The notes under the pieces are model-generated. The model had not been told where the DNA came from. It worked only from the letters and a program-made list of their open reading frames with translations, and did not search any database. Below, piece by piece: positions 1-6,505 of a DNA stretch of 6,651 bases. This stretch comes from a bacterium (GTDB lineage: Bacteria > Chlamydiota > Chlamydiia > Chlamydiales > SM23-39). Each line of letters starts with the position of its first letter. Positions within the stretch are counted from its first letter, which is position 1. The stretch is taken from positions 1-6,651 of the forward strand of contig JAKAFF010000081.1 in assembly GCA_021818045.1 (NCBI GenBank), in the 5' to 3' direction. Position numbers and translations under genes: made by a program.

Positions 1-1273
1 AGCTTTTGTGGAAGGGTATCAACTCGATAGCCGTCTTGTGGAGGCGGGGACGTTGTTTTTTGCGCTGTCTGGACAGAAAACGGATGGGCATGCCTATTTA
101 GCGGAAGCGAGCGCAAGAGGGGCTGTTGGAGCTGTGGTATTACAGGGATACCGAGGGCCCGATTTTGGGTTGGTGTTGCTCTTTGTTCCCGATGTCGTGG
201 CGGCTTTGCAGACGCTTGCGCGCGTGTTGATGGCGGATTGCAAAGCGCGTCTTGTGGGAATTACGGGGTCTTTGGGCAAGACGACGACAAAAGAATTTGT
301 GTCGACATTACTTGCTGGGAAATATCGGGTCGGAAAGACGCTTGGCAATTACAATACGAAATTGACTTATCCCATTACGTTGTTAAATCGGACGGGGGAT
401 GAGGAGGTGTTGGTTGCTGAGATGGGGATGTCAGAGCCTCAAGAAATGAGGCGGCTCATAGAGATTGCAGCGCCAAATGTTGCTGTACTCACACAAGTGG
501 CAAGGGTTCATATCGCCCATTTCCCTGGAGGACTTGCGGAGATTGCGCGAGAAAAAGCGGTGATTTTTTCCCATCCCAAAACGAAGGTTTCGATCTTTTT
601 TCATGGGTTGCATGAATTTGCAGATGCGATCTGCATGCTGTCTGGAGAAAGGATCAGCTTTTCTTTGGAAGATCGCGCGGCAGACTACTTCCTTTCAAAC
701 GAATATTTTATCGATGAAAGGGGGGTGCGCTCCTATCGATTTGATCCGCCTTATAAACAACCGCATATTTTGCACAACTTTTTGGCAGCTGTAAGTGTTG
801 CGCGGGCGATGAAAATGCAGTGGGATGAGATTCAGGCTCAAGTGCCGCATCTTCAATTGCCTAAGATGCGCTTTGAGCGATTTGAAAGAAAGGGGGTGAC
901 GTTTGTAAACGATGCGTATAATGCAAATCCCGATTCGATGCGGGCCGCTTTATCGTCTTTGCCAGAGCCCAAAGAGGGGGGCAAACGCATTGCCGTTCTT
1001 GGGATGATGGTCGATATGGGAGATGAGTCGGAAATGATTCATTGCGATGTGGGGCGATTTGCGCAAAAATGCGTAGATTATTTGCTGGTTTTTGGCAAAG
1101 GGGCAGAACCCATTTATGAGGGGTTTAAAGAGGTGAAAAAGCCTGCAGAGCACTATTTTGATTTTCCCTCTTTGGCTACGCGCTTAGAGCGGATTTTGAT
1201 CCCCGGCGATGTGGTTTTAATCAAGGCGTCTCGCAAAGTGGGCATGGAACAGCTATTACACTGGATGTCGTAA
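1..1273 (+). CDS. murF: UDP-MurNAc-tripeptide:D-Ala-D-Ala ligase MurF, 5'-partial
   Basis: MurF is the cytoplasmic ATP-dependent ligase that adds D-Ala-D-Ala to UDP-MurNAc-tripeptide, the last cytoplasmic step of precursor assembly. The frame is open to the window edge (first full codon at 2). The GTG at 8 is only the first possible start inside the window. The uridine-domain 'DSR' motif lies about 6 codons after that GTG, whereas family members normally carry roughly 30-40 residues before it, so the true start is upstream. Numbering from the GTG, visible motifs are the P-loop GITGSLGKTTTK (84-95, Lys91), NYNTKLTYP (114-122), AEMGMSEP (137-144), a likely carbamylated lysine in REKAVIF (Lys183), NDAYNANPDSM (301-311) and the C-terminal IKASRKVGMEQ. 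The D-Ala-D-Ala-side motif DAYNAN and 'KASR' separate it from MurC, MurD and MurE. TAA is followed directly by the mraY ATG. In the H-N-x-x-N motif the first Asn is Ile (H253, I254, N257). Confidence 0.96.
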   Translation, partial: AFVEGYQLDSRLVEAGTLFFALSGQKTDGHAYLAEASARGAVGAVVLQGYRGPDFGLVLLFVPDVVAALQTLARVLMADCKARLVGITGSLGKTTTKEFVSTLLAGKYRVGKTLGNYNTKLTYPITLLNRTGDEEVLVAEMGMSEPQEMRRLIEIAAPNVAVLTQVARVHIAHFPGGLAEIAREKAVIFSHPKTKVSIFFHGLHEFADAICMLSGERISFSLEDRAADYFLSNEYFIDERGVRSYRFDPPYKQPHILHNFLAAVSVARAMKMQWDEIQAQVPHLQLPKMRFERFERKGVTFVNDAYNANPDSMRAALSSLPEPKEGGKRIAVLGMMVDMGDESEMIHCDVGRFAQKCVDYLLVFGKGAEPIYEGFKEVKKPAEHYFDFPSLATRLERILIPGDVVLIKASRKVGMEQLLHWMS

Positions 1274-2488
1274 ATGCTATTACTGCTATTGCAATGGATG
1301 GAGTTTGTAGGGTGCAAAATTCCGACTGCATTTACCTATTTTTCAACGCGCATGATTTTGGCGGCAGCGACGGCTCTTGTGTTGACCATTTTTTTAGGGC
1401 CGTACTTCATTAAAAAGCTATATGAGTGGAAAATTGGTCAGCCGATTCGCAGTGTACAAGAGGTGCCCCTTTTAGCGGAGCTTCATGGGAAGAAAAAAGA
1501 GACGCCTACGATGGGTGGTGTTTTGATCCTTTTTTCGATGGCTGTGTCTTTGATTCTTTGGATGGATTTGACCAATGTGTTTACGTGGATTTTGTTTTCG
1601 AGCGCTTTGGTATTGGGCGTTTTGGGTGGGATCGATGATTACTTGAAGCTGCGCTACAAAAGCAGCCGCGGTTTGAAGGGGCGCTTGAAGCTTGCAGTAC
1701 AGGTTGGGTTCTCCTCGTTTGTTGCATTGTATTTACTTTGGCCAGGCTTTACGAATGCGATTGCAAAAGAGCGCAGTTTTAGGCCGCCGACTGCAAAAGA
1801 ACAGGTGTGGGAAAAGGGGGGGCAAAAGCCCCATATTCAATCGAAGATACTGACAACTCAAGAATACATCCGGCAGCTATACGTTCCGTTTTTCAAAGAT
1901 CCCGTTTGTGTGCTTCCCGTTGTTTGCTCTTTTTTGCTCACGGTGTTTGTGATTACAGGGGCCTCAAATGCGGTGAATTTGACGGATGGTTTAGATGGGC
2001 TTGCGGCGGGTTGCTTGTTGATGACGTCGATGGCGCTTGCGGTGTTTGCATTTTTGTCGAACCACATCGATTTAGCTCGTTATTTGAACATTTTATATAT
2101 CGAGGGGAGCGGAGAGATTGCGGTCTATTTGTTTACTTTAGCAGGAGCTGCATTGGGATTTCTTTGGTACAATGGATATCCTGCGCAAGTATTTATGGGC
2201 GATACGGGATCGCTTGCTTTAGGGGGGATTTTGGGAGTGTCGGCTGTCCTTTTGCGCCGCGAGTTGATTTTAGCCATTGCCGGAGCGATTTTTGTGGCGG
2301 AGGCACTCTCTGTGATTTTACAGGTGCTCAGTTACAGATACAGAAACAAAAAGCGCATTTTTCTTTGCGCGCCACTGCATCACCATTTCGAATACAAGGG
2401 GTGGCCTGAGACGAAGGTGGTGATTCGGTTCTGGATCATAAGTCTGCTTTTTGCCATCATCGCAGTTGCGTCTTTGAAGTTACAATGA
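1274..2488 (+). CDS. mraY: Phospho-MurNAc-pentapeptide transferase MraY (lipid I synthase), long form
   Basis: MraY is an integral membrane transferase that moves phospho-MurNAc-pentapeptide from UDP to undecaprenyl phosphate, giving lipid I. The protein has 404 residues and about ten hydrophobic segments. Family motifs are KKKETPTMGG (73-82), the acidic pair in GGIDDYLKLR (Asp121, Asp122), NAVNLTDGLDGLA (232-244), VFMGDTGSLALGG (307-319, catalytic-type Asp310) and PLHHHFE (His369-371). These match the active-site Asp and His positions known for the family. ATG at 1274 directly follows the murF TAA. It gives an N-terminus that lines up with the E. coli enzyme (short hydrophobic start, then 'AFTYFSTR'), but no Shine-Dalgarno sequence precedes it. 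The family is usually about 320-360 aa. The excess is mostly one insert between transmembrane segments 4 and 5, on the periplasmic side by the known topology. The stop overlaps the murD start as ATGA. Confidence 0.97.
   Translation: MLLLLLQWMEFVGCKIPTAFTYFSTRMILAAATALVLTIFLGPYFIKKLYEWKIGQPIRSVQEVPLLAELHGKKKETPTMGGVLILFSMAVSLILWMDLTNVFTWILFSSALVLGVLGGIDDYLKLRYKSSRGLKGRLKLAVQVGFSSFVALYLLWPGFTNAIAKERSFRPPTAKEQVWEKGGQKPHIQSKILTTQEYIRQLYVPFFKDPVCVLPVVCSFLLTVFVITGASNAVNLTDGLDGLAAGCLLMTSMALAVFAFLSNHIDLARYLNILYIEGSGEIAVYLFTLAGAALGFLWYNGYPAQVFMGDTGSLALGGILGVSAVLLRRELILAIAGAIFVAEALSVILQVLSYRYRNKKRIFLCAPLHHHFEYKGWPETKVVIRFWIISLLFAIIAVASLKLQ
1742..1882 (+). other. Extra periplasmic-loop segment within MraY
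   Basis: This segment encodes roughly residues 157-203 of MraY, between the hydrophobic stretch ending 'ALYLLWP' and the conserved 'VPFFKD'. In the E. coli protein the same gap is only about a dozen residues, so some 35-40 residues are added here. The insert is hydrophilic, rich in Lys, Glu and Gln, with no hydrophobic span and no recognisable domain. By the known ten-helix topology it should lie outside the cytoplasm, away from the catalytic loops. I recall that Bacteroidetes-type MraY proteins are also long in this region, so the insert may be an old lineage feature rather than a new one. The boundaries are approximate. Confidence 0.6.
1816..1832 (+). repeat. G7 homopolymer with overlapping GC hairpin inside mraY
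   Basis: A run of seven G (1816-1822) is followed by CAAAAGCCCC. GGGGC (1819-1823) can pair with GCCCC (1828-1832) around an AAAA loop. There is no T-run downstream and the site is in the coding insert of mraY, so it does not look like a terminator. It may be only a result of a Gly-Gly-Gln-Lys codon run. Other G6-G7 runs occur along this strand (720-725, 976-981, 2222-2227, 5286-5291, 6526-6532). Confidence 0.4.
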
Positions 2489-3714
2489 GCAATCGAGTTC
2501 TCGTCATTGGGTACGGTGTGAGCGGTAAGTCGGCAGTGAGCTGGCTTCGCACTCAAGGCTGCGATGTGGTGATTGCAGATCGACAAGGGGGAGAAGGGAT
2601 ACTTTTAGACTCTTCTGCCATCGATTTAAGCGGTATTTCTCAAGTGATTTTGTCTCCAGGCGTTCCGTTGACCCATCCATTAGTCGTGCAGGCTTTGGCC
2701 AAGGGCCTCGAGGTGATCGGTGAGATCGAGCTTGGTTTTCGCTTTTTGCGCAATCGTTGTATTGCGATCACTGGATCTAATGGCAAGACGACGACAGTGC
2801 TGCTCACAGTCCACATTCTCAATCAGGCGGGGGTGAAGGCGCGCGCATTGGGAAATGTAGGAGTGAGTTTGACGAGTTATCTCATGAATCTCGATCCGCA
2901 AGATGTGCTCATCGTCGAGCTGAGCTCGTTTCAGTTGGAGTCGATGCAAAGCCGCTGTTTGGATGAGGCGTATGTTTTAAATATTTCACCCAATCACTTA
3001 GATCGTTACCATTCAATGGATAGCTATGTGCAAGCAAAGGCGCGGCTGAAATTGTTTTTGAAAGAGGGAGCGCCTTTATTTGTTTCTAAACAGATCTTAG
3101 AAACATACCCAGATGCATTTGCAGGGGCTGAAGGATTTGAAAAAGAGCTTGCGTGGTTAAATCGGCTGCGTTATACGCAGTGGGAGATGCCTTCTAAACA
3201 AAGTGTACAAGCAGCCTATTTGATTTGCTCTCGCTGTGGAGTAACAGACGAGGACTTTTTGAGGGGGTTACAAACCTTTCGCAAACCTGCGCATCGCATT
3301 GAATGGGTGGCTGAAATTCACGGCGTGTCGTATTATAATGACAGCAAATCGTCCAATATCGAATCGACAGTGCACGCTGTGGAGAAGTTTGAAGGGTCTG
3401 TGATCCTGATCGTCGGAGGACTTCATAAGGGGTCGTCTTATGCGCCGTGGGTGCGCGCTTTTCAGGGCAAAGTGCGGCAGCTCATTGCGTATGGACAGGC
3501 ATCGTCTATCATGGAAAAGGAGCTAGCTTCCCATTTCATGTTTCGTAGATTGGAGAAATTTGCCGATGCAGTGCGCTATGCGCAAAGTGAGGCGCAGCCA
3601 AAAGAGGTTGTGCTATTATCTCCTGGTTGCTCAAGCTATGACCAATTTCGCAATTATGAGCACCGCGGTGAGGAGTTTAAGCGTTTGGTTTGCGAGGCAG
3701 TGAGAGAGGAGTGA
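2485..3714 (+). CDS. murD: UDP-MurNAc-L-Ala:D-Glu ligase MurD
   Basis: MurD is the cytoplasmic ATP-dependent ligase that adds D-glutamate to UDP-MurNAc-L-Ala. The 409-residue protein shows an N-terminal Rossmann-like GYGVSGKS (9-16), LSPGVPLTHP (56-65), the P-loop AITGSNGKTTT (94-104, Lys101), VELSSFQLE (144-152), NISPNHLDRYHSM (166-178) with the likely carbamylated Lys185, PAHRIEWV (268-275), YNDSKSSNIEST (284-295) and SPGCSSYDQFRNYEHRGEEF (379-398). The last two are diagnostic of MurD rather than MurC, MurE or MurF. The start ATG overlaps the mraY stop by 4 nt (ATGA) and has no clear Shine-Dalgarno sequence, which suggests coupled translation. It is somewhat shorter than the 438 aa of E. 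coli MurD, with the loss in the later part of the central domain. There the usual H-N-x-x-N-x-x-A-A motif reads P-S-K-Q-S-V-Q-A-A (236-244). The remaining catalytic motifs are intact, so I expect an active enzyme. Confidence 0.97.
   Translation: MSNRVLVIGYGVSGKSAVSWLRTQGCDVVIADRQGGEGILLDSSAIDLSGISQVILSPGVPLTHPLVVQALAKGLEVIGEIELGFRFLRNRCIAITGSNGKTTTVLLTVHILNQAGVKARALGNVGVSLTSYLMNLDPQDVLIVELSSFQLESMQSRCLDEAYVLNISPNHLDRYHSMDSYVQAKARLKLFLKEGAPLFVSKQILETYPDAFAGAEGFEKELAWLNRLRYTQWEMPSKQSVQAAYLICSRCGVTDEDFLRGLQTFRKPAHRIEWVAEIHGVSYYNDSKSSNIESTVHAVEKFEGSVILIVGGLHKGSSYAPWVRAFQGKVRQLIAYGQASSIMEKELASHFMFRRLEKFADAVRYAQSEAQPKEVVLLSPGCSSYDQFRNYEHRGEEFKRLVCEAVREE
3705..3711 (+). promoter_or_regulatory. Ribosome binding site of the LysM gene
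   Basis: AGAGGAG inside the last codons of murD lies 5 nt before the ATG at 3717. It decides the start. The earlier in-frame GTG at 3690 would overlap murD by 25 nt and would put nine charged residues ahead of the membrane anchor. The same 7-mer at the same spacing precedes murG. Confidence 0.8.
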
Positions 3715-3716
3715 GC

Positions 3717-4391
3717 ATGAATCGGAAAAATACTATTTTGGTCTCTGTGTTGATTAATGCAGGCCTACTTGCGGTGTTGTTTGTCGTCGCATTGACGTCG
3801 CAAGATGAGGGGATCCCCTCTTCAGAAATCGCCTCCGATGTGGTGCGCCCTTTGCCGAAATTTGATGATAAAATTGGATCGGTGGAGGCGTTGCCGCTGC
3901 GCACTGTGCCAGTGGATCCGGCAACAACTGTAGAAATCCCTCTGCCTGCACCAGAAGAGGTGGCTGTGCATAAATTGCCGCCGCAAGTTCTGGAAAATAT
4001 TCCCCCTCCGGCGCCACCCATCGTGTCTCCTTTTGCCTCGTGCATAGAGGTCATTGTGAAAAAAGGGGATAGTCTCGAAAAAATCGCAAAGGCCAATCAG
4101 ACAAGTGTCGATGAGATCATTAAGGCCAATCACCTTTCTAATACATTTCTCAAAATCGGGCAGGTTTTAAAAATCCCTACAGAGCGGACGCTGGCAACAG
4201 CCCCAAAGCTTGCCGAAACAAAGCGGCCGGTTGAGGGAGGTCCTGAGTATTATACGATGAAGGTGGGGGATAACACGTGGGCGATTGCAATGAAGCATCA
4301 CATGAAGGTCGATGAGCTTTTGCGGCTCAATGGCCTCAATGAAGAAAAGGCGCGTAAGCTCAAACCCGGCGACAGATTGCGGATTCGTTGA
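3717..4391 (+). CDS. nlpD: Membrane-anchored two-LysM peptidoglycan-binding protein (chlamydial 'NlpD' position)
   Basis: The 224-residue protein starts at ATG 3717, two bases after the murD TGA. It opens with basic MNRKN, then one hydrophobic segment (about 7-27) serving as signal anchor or signal peptide. There is no lipobox cysteine nearby, so it is not an obvious lipoprotein. A Pro- and acid-rich linker follows (about 30-107, including 'PPPAPPI'), then two LysM modules: about 110-153 (VKKGDSLEKIAKAN to GQVLKIP) and about 177-224 (YTMKVGDNTWAIAMKHH to the terminal LRIR). LysM binds GlcNAc-containing glycans, so a periplasmic, peptidoglycan-binding role is expected. Its position between murD and ftsW matches the chlamydial gene annotated nlpD, whose product has been reported as a septal protein needing prior wall synthesis. 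Unlike E. coli NlpD it has no LytM/M23 domain, and the protein ends with LysM2. The symbol reflects position and family naming. Any enzyme or amidase-activator activity is not shown by the sequence. Confidence 0.85.
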   Translation: MNRKNTILVSVLINAGLLAVLFVVALTSQDEGIPSSEIASDVVRPLPKFDDKIGSVEALPLRTVPVDPATTVEIPLPAPEEVAVHKLPPQVLENIPPPAPPIVSPFASCIEVIVKKGDSLEKIAKANQTSVDEIIKANHLSNTFLKIGQVLKIPTERTLATAPKLAETKRPVEGGPEYYTMKVGDNTWAIAMKHHMKVDELLRLNGLNEEKARKLKPGDRLRIR

Positions 4392-4392
4392 C

Positions 4393-5502
4393 ATGTCCCG
4401 ATCGGCCCTTTGGCTCATTATCTCTGTGTCTCTTCTGTTTTCCATGGGCCTTCTCATGGTGTTCAATACGACAGCTGCAGAGATTATCGATCGCTCTTTA
4501 GAAACCGATACGCATGCGGCGCTCATTAAGCAAGGGGCGTATAGCTTAGTCGGTATATTCTTGGGACTTTTGGTCTATTGGTGGGGGTATGAGAAGCTGA
4601 TTCGGCACAGCTATGTGCTTTTGATGATCGGTGCTGTGTTTTTAGTTTTTGTATTTATCCCAGGATTGGGGATGACGATTAATGGAGCGCGTCGTTGGCT
4701 TGGGCTGTTTGGCATGCCGGTGGGTCAACCCTCTGAGGCGATCAAGGTCCTTTTGCCTTCAGCTTATATTGGATGGTATTTAAAACAGCAAAAGCCGGTT
4801 GCTTTAAAGCCGTTTTTGAAAATGCTCGCGTGGCTCTCGATTCCGATGGCGCTGATCTTGTTTGAGCCGGACAATGGGACGACCTTAATTTTGTTTTTGT
4901 TGCTCATGGTGCTTTTTTTCTTAACCCGCATTCGCTTGTTGTACTGGGCTTTGCCTTTGTTTGTTTTGGCAACTTTAGGCAGTGTGGCAGCGTACCACAT
5001 GCCCCATGTGCATACGCGCTTGCAAGTCTATTTGCATCCAGAACTGGATTTGCGCGGCAAAGGACATCAGCCCTATCAAGCAAAGATTGCTGCAGGCTCA
5101 GGCAGGCTTTGGGGCCGCGGTTTGGGAGAAAGTTTGCAAAAACTCAATTATTTGCCAGAGGCTAGAAGCGATTACATCGCCGCGATTTATGCGGAAGAAA
5201 CGGGGTTTGTCGGGATGGTCGTGCTCATTGCCTTATATGTCATTTTGGCATCGAGTGGGTTTGTGATTGCGATGCGCTGTGTAGAGGGGGGATCATTTTA
5301 TCTGGCCTCTATACTCACGTTTTTGATCTCTATCCAAGCCTTCATCAATTTGGGCGTAGTATCGGGGCTTTTGCCAAGCAAGGGGATGACACTTCCCTTT
5401 TTTTCTCAAGGAGGCAGCTCTTTGATGGTGAATTTCATCGCCCTCTTTATCCTGCTCGATATTTCGCGCAAAACAAAGAGGAGCGAGTATGGCGCCTCTT
5501 AA
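4393..5502 (+). CDS. ftsW: SEDS-family septal peptidoglycan glycosyltransferase FtsW
   Basis: FtsW polymerises lipid II into septal glycan strands with a partner class B penicillin-binding protein in the cytoplasmic membrane. The 369-residue protein has about ten hydrophobic segments. SEDS motifs are INGARRWLGLFG (96-107), GQPSEAIKV (111-119), EPDNGTTLILF (158-168), GRGLGES (241-247), NYLPEARSDYIAAIYAEETG (252-271) with Asp260 matching the essential SEDS aspartate, and GLLPSKGMTLPFFSQGGSS (325-343). 'LPEA-SD' and its dcw position favour FtsW over RodA. I chose ATG 4393, one base after the upstream TGA. It gives a normal short N-terminus before the first helix. The alternative ATG at 4312 would lie inside LysM2 of the upstream gene and add 27 polar residues. 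No good Shine-Dalgarno sequence precedes 4393, so re-initiation after the LysM gene is likely. Its end overlaps murG by 14 nt. Confidence 0.95.
   Translation: MSRSALWLIISVSLLFSMGLLMVFNTTAAEIIDRSLETDTHAALIKQGAYSLVGIFLGLLVYWWGYEKLIRHSYVLLMIGAVFLVFVFIPGLGMTINGARRWLGLFGMPVGQPSEAIKVLLPSAYIGWYLKQQKPVALKPFLKMLAWLSIPMALILFEPDNGTTLILFLLLMVLFFLTRIRLLYWALPLFVLATLGSVAAYHMPHVHTRLQVYLHPELDLRGKGHQPYQAKIAAGSGRLWGRGLGESLQKLNYLPEARSDYIAAIYAEETGFVGMVVLIALYVILASSGFVIAMRCVEGGSFYLASILTFLISIQAFINLGVVSGLLPSKGMTLPFFSQGGSSLMVNFIALFILLDISRKTKRSEYGAS
5477..5483 (+). promoter_or_regulatory. Ribosome binding site of murG
   Basis: AGAGGAG sits in the last codons of ftsW, 5 nt before the ATG at 5489. It supports a murG start that overlaps the ftsW reading frame by 14 nt. 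The sequence and spacing are identical to those of the site before the LysM gene. Confidence 0.8.
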
Positions 5503-6505
5503 GGTGTTAATTGCCGCGGGTGGAACGGGAGGGCACCTATTTCCTGCACAGCAACTCAGTCAGTTGTTAGTAGGAGAAGAGGTGGTTTTTGCAGGACATA
5601 AACTCTCTAGCAGTCCCTTTTTTAACCGCCATGCGCCCTATTATGAAATCATCTCCTCTTCCAAAAAAAGGGAGTGGTGGACGCTTGTCAAAGGGGTGTG
5701 GCAAAGCATCAAGTTACTGCGCAAATTGCGGCCCCATGTGGTTGTGGGATTTGGCAGTTTTCACAGTTTTCCCATCTTGTTTGCGGCATTGCTTTTGCGC
5801 AAAAAAATCGTCCTGTTTGAAGCGAATTGTAGTTTGGGCAAAGTGAACCGGTTTTTTGTCCCCTTTGCCGCCAAAACAGCTTTGCAATTTCCTATTTTCT
5901 GTAAAAATTGCGCCTATGTACCTCTATTGCCCTGGGGCACAAAAAAAACGCAGATGCCCACGATGGCCGCCGCGCGAAAACACTACAATCTCGATCCAAA
6001 GGTATTTACGATTCTCGTATTTGGCGGCTCTCAAGGAGCGGCTTTCATCAATGAGGTATTTTGCCAAGCAGCCGCTCTTTTGCATCGAGAAAAAGAGGTT
6101 TTTCAGGTTCTGCATTTTACGGGGAAACAAACCAGCGTCTTTACTTACGATGTGCCGGCAATTGTAAAGCCTTTTGAAGAGCAAATGCAGATCGCTTATG
6201 CAGCAGCTGACCTCGTCATTTCGCGCTGCGGGGCAGGGACGGTTGCCGAATTGATCCGCTTTCAAAAGCCATCGATTCTCATTCCCTACCCATATGCGCA
6301 CGATCACCAAAGAAAAAATGGGGAATTTTTGCAAGGGGGCGCAACTGTTTTGTTGCAATCGCAAGCCAAGCCCGAACGGTTGGTGCAAGAAATTGGCAAG
6401 ATGCGCAAAGAATTATCTATCAAAAAAAAGGCCTTAGAGCAAATCTCATTTCCTGAAACGGTAGATTTTGGCCAACTAGTGCGCACAATAGGGGAGGCAA
6501 GATGA
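5489..6505 (+). CDS. murG: Lipid II synthase MurG (UDP-GlcNAc transferase)
   Basis: MurG is a GT-B glycosyltransferase on the inner face of the membrane that transfers GlcNAc from UDP-GlcNAc to lipid I. The 338-residue protein has the N-terminal glycine loop AAGGTGGHLFPA (9-20), VVVGFGSFHSFP (84-95), LFEANCSLGKVNRF (109-122), LVFGGSQGAAFIN (176-188), VKPFEEQM (226-233), LVISRCGAGTVAEL (242-255, with the nucleotide-binding-type Glu254) and IPYPYAHDHQRKN (265-277). 'GFGS-H', 'KPFEEQ' and 'LVISR' resemble the chlamydial MurG as I remember it. Two usual motifs deviate: HEQN is FEAN (110-113), and the GNPVR segment reads LPWGT (147-151), losing an arginine that contacts the donor phosphates in E. 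coli. A clear Shine-Dalgarno sequence 5 nt upstream fixes the start. The stop overlaps the murC start as ATGA. Confidence 0.96.
   Translation: MAPLKVLIAAGGTGGHLFPAQQLSQLLVGEEVVFAGHKLSSSPFFNRHAPYYEIISSSKKREWWTLVKGVWQSIKLLRKLRPHVVVGFGSFHSFPILFAALLLRKKIVLFEANCSLGKVNRFFVPFAAKTALQFPIFCKNCAYVPLLPWGTKKTQMPTMAAARKHYNLDPKVFTILVFGGSQGAAFINEVFCQAAALLHREKEVFQVLHFTGKQTSVFTYDVPAIVKPFEEQMQIAYAAADLVISRCGAGTVAELIRFQKPSILIPYPYAHDHQRKNGEFLQGGATVLLQSQAKPERLVQEIGKMRKELSIKKKALEQISFPETVDFGQLVRTIGEAR
6491..6497 (+). promoter_or_regulatory. Ribosome binding site of murC
   Basis: GGGGAGG near the end of murG lies 4 nt before the ATG at 6502. It is the most G-rich of the three clear sites in this operon and supports the ATGA overlap start of murC. 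Confidence 0.75.

Noticed and set aside
8..10. GTG at 8 as the true start of murF
   Set aside because: The frame continues upstream to the window edge, and the DSR motif would be only about 6 residues from the start, whereas MurF proteins normally have some 30-40 residues before it.
1819..1832. GC hairpin as an intrinsic terminator
   Set aside because: The stem is only 5 bp, there is no following T-run, and it is in the middle of an essential reading frame.
1807..2409. 200-codon plus-strand open frame inside mraY
   Set aside because: It lies entirely within mraY in another frame. The mraY frame carries all the catalytic motifs, and the alternative protein has no recognisable domain and no start context.
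275..2796. 15-base exact repeat ggcaagacgacgaca at 275-289 and 2782-2796
   Set aside because: Both copies encode the G-K-T-T-T part of the P-loop in the homologous ligases MurF and MurD. Shared codon choice over a conserved motif explains it.
3690..3716. GTG at 3690 as start of the LysM gene
   Set aside because: ATG 3717 has a good Shine-Dalgarno sequence and puts basic residues directly before the hydrophobic anchor. The longer version adds nine residues that overlap murD.
4312..4392. ATG at 4312 as start of ftsW
   Set aside because: It lies inside the LysM2 coding region and would add a 27-residue polar extension atypical of FtsW. ATG 4393 sits one base after the upstream stop.
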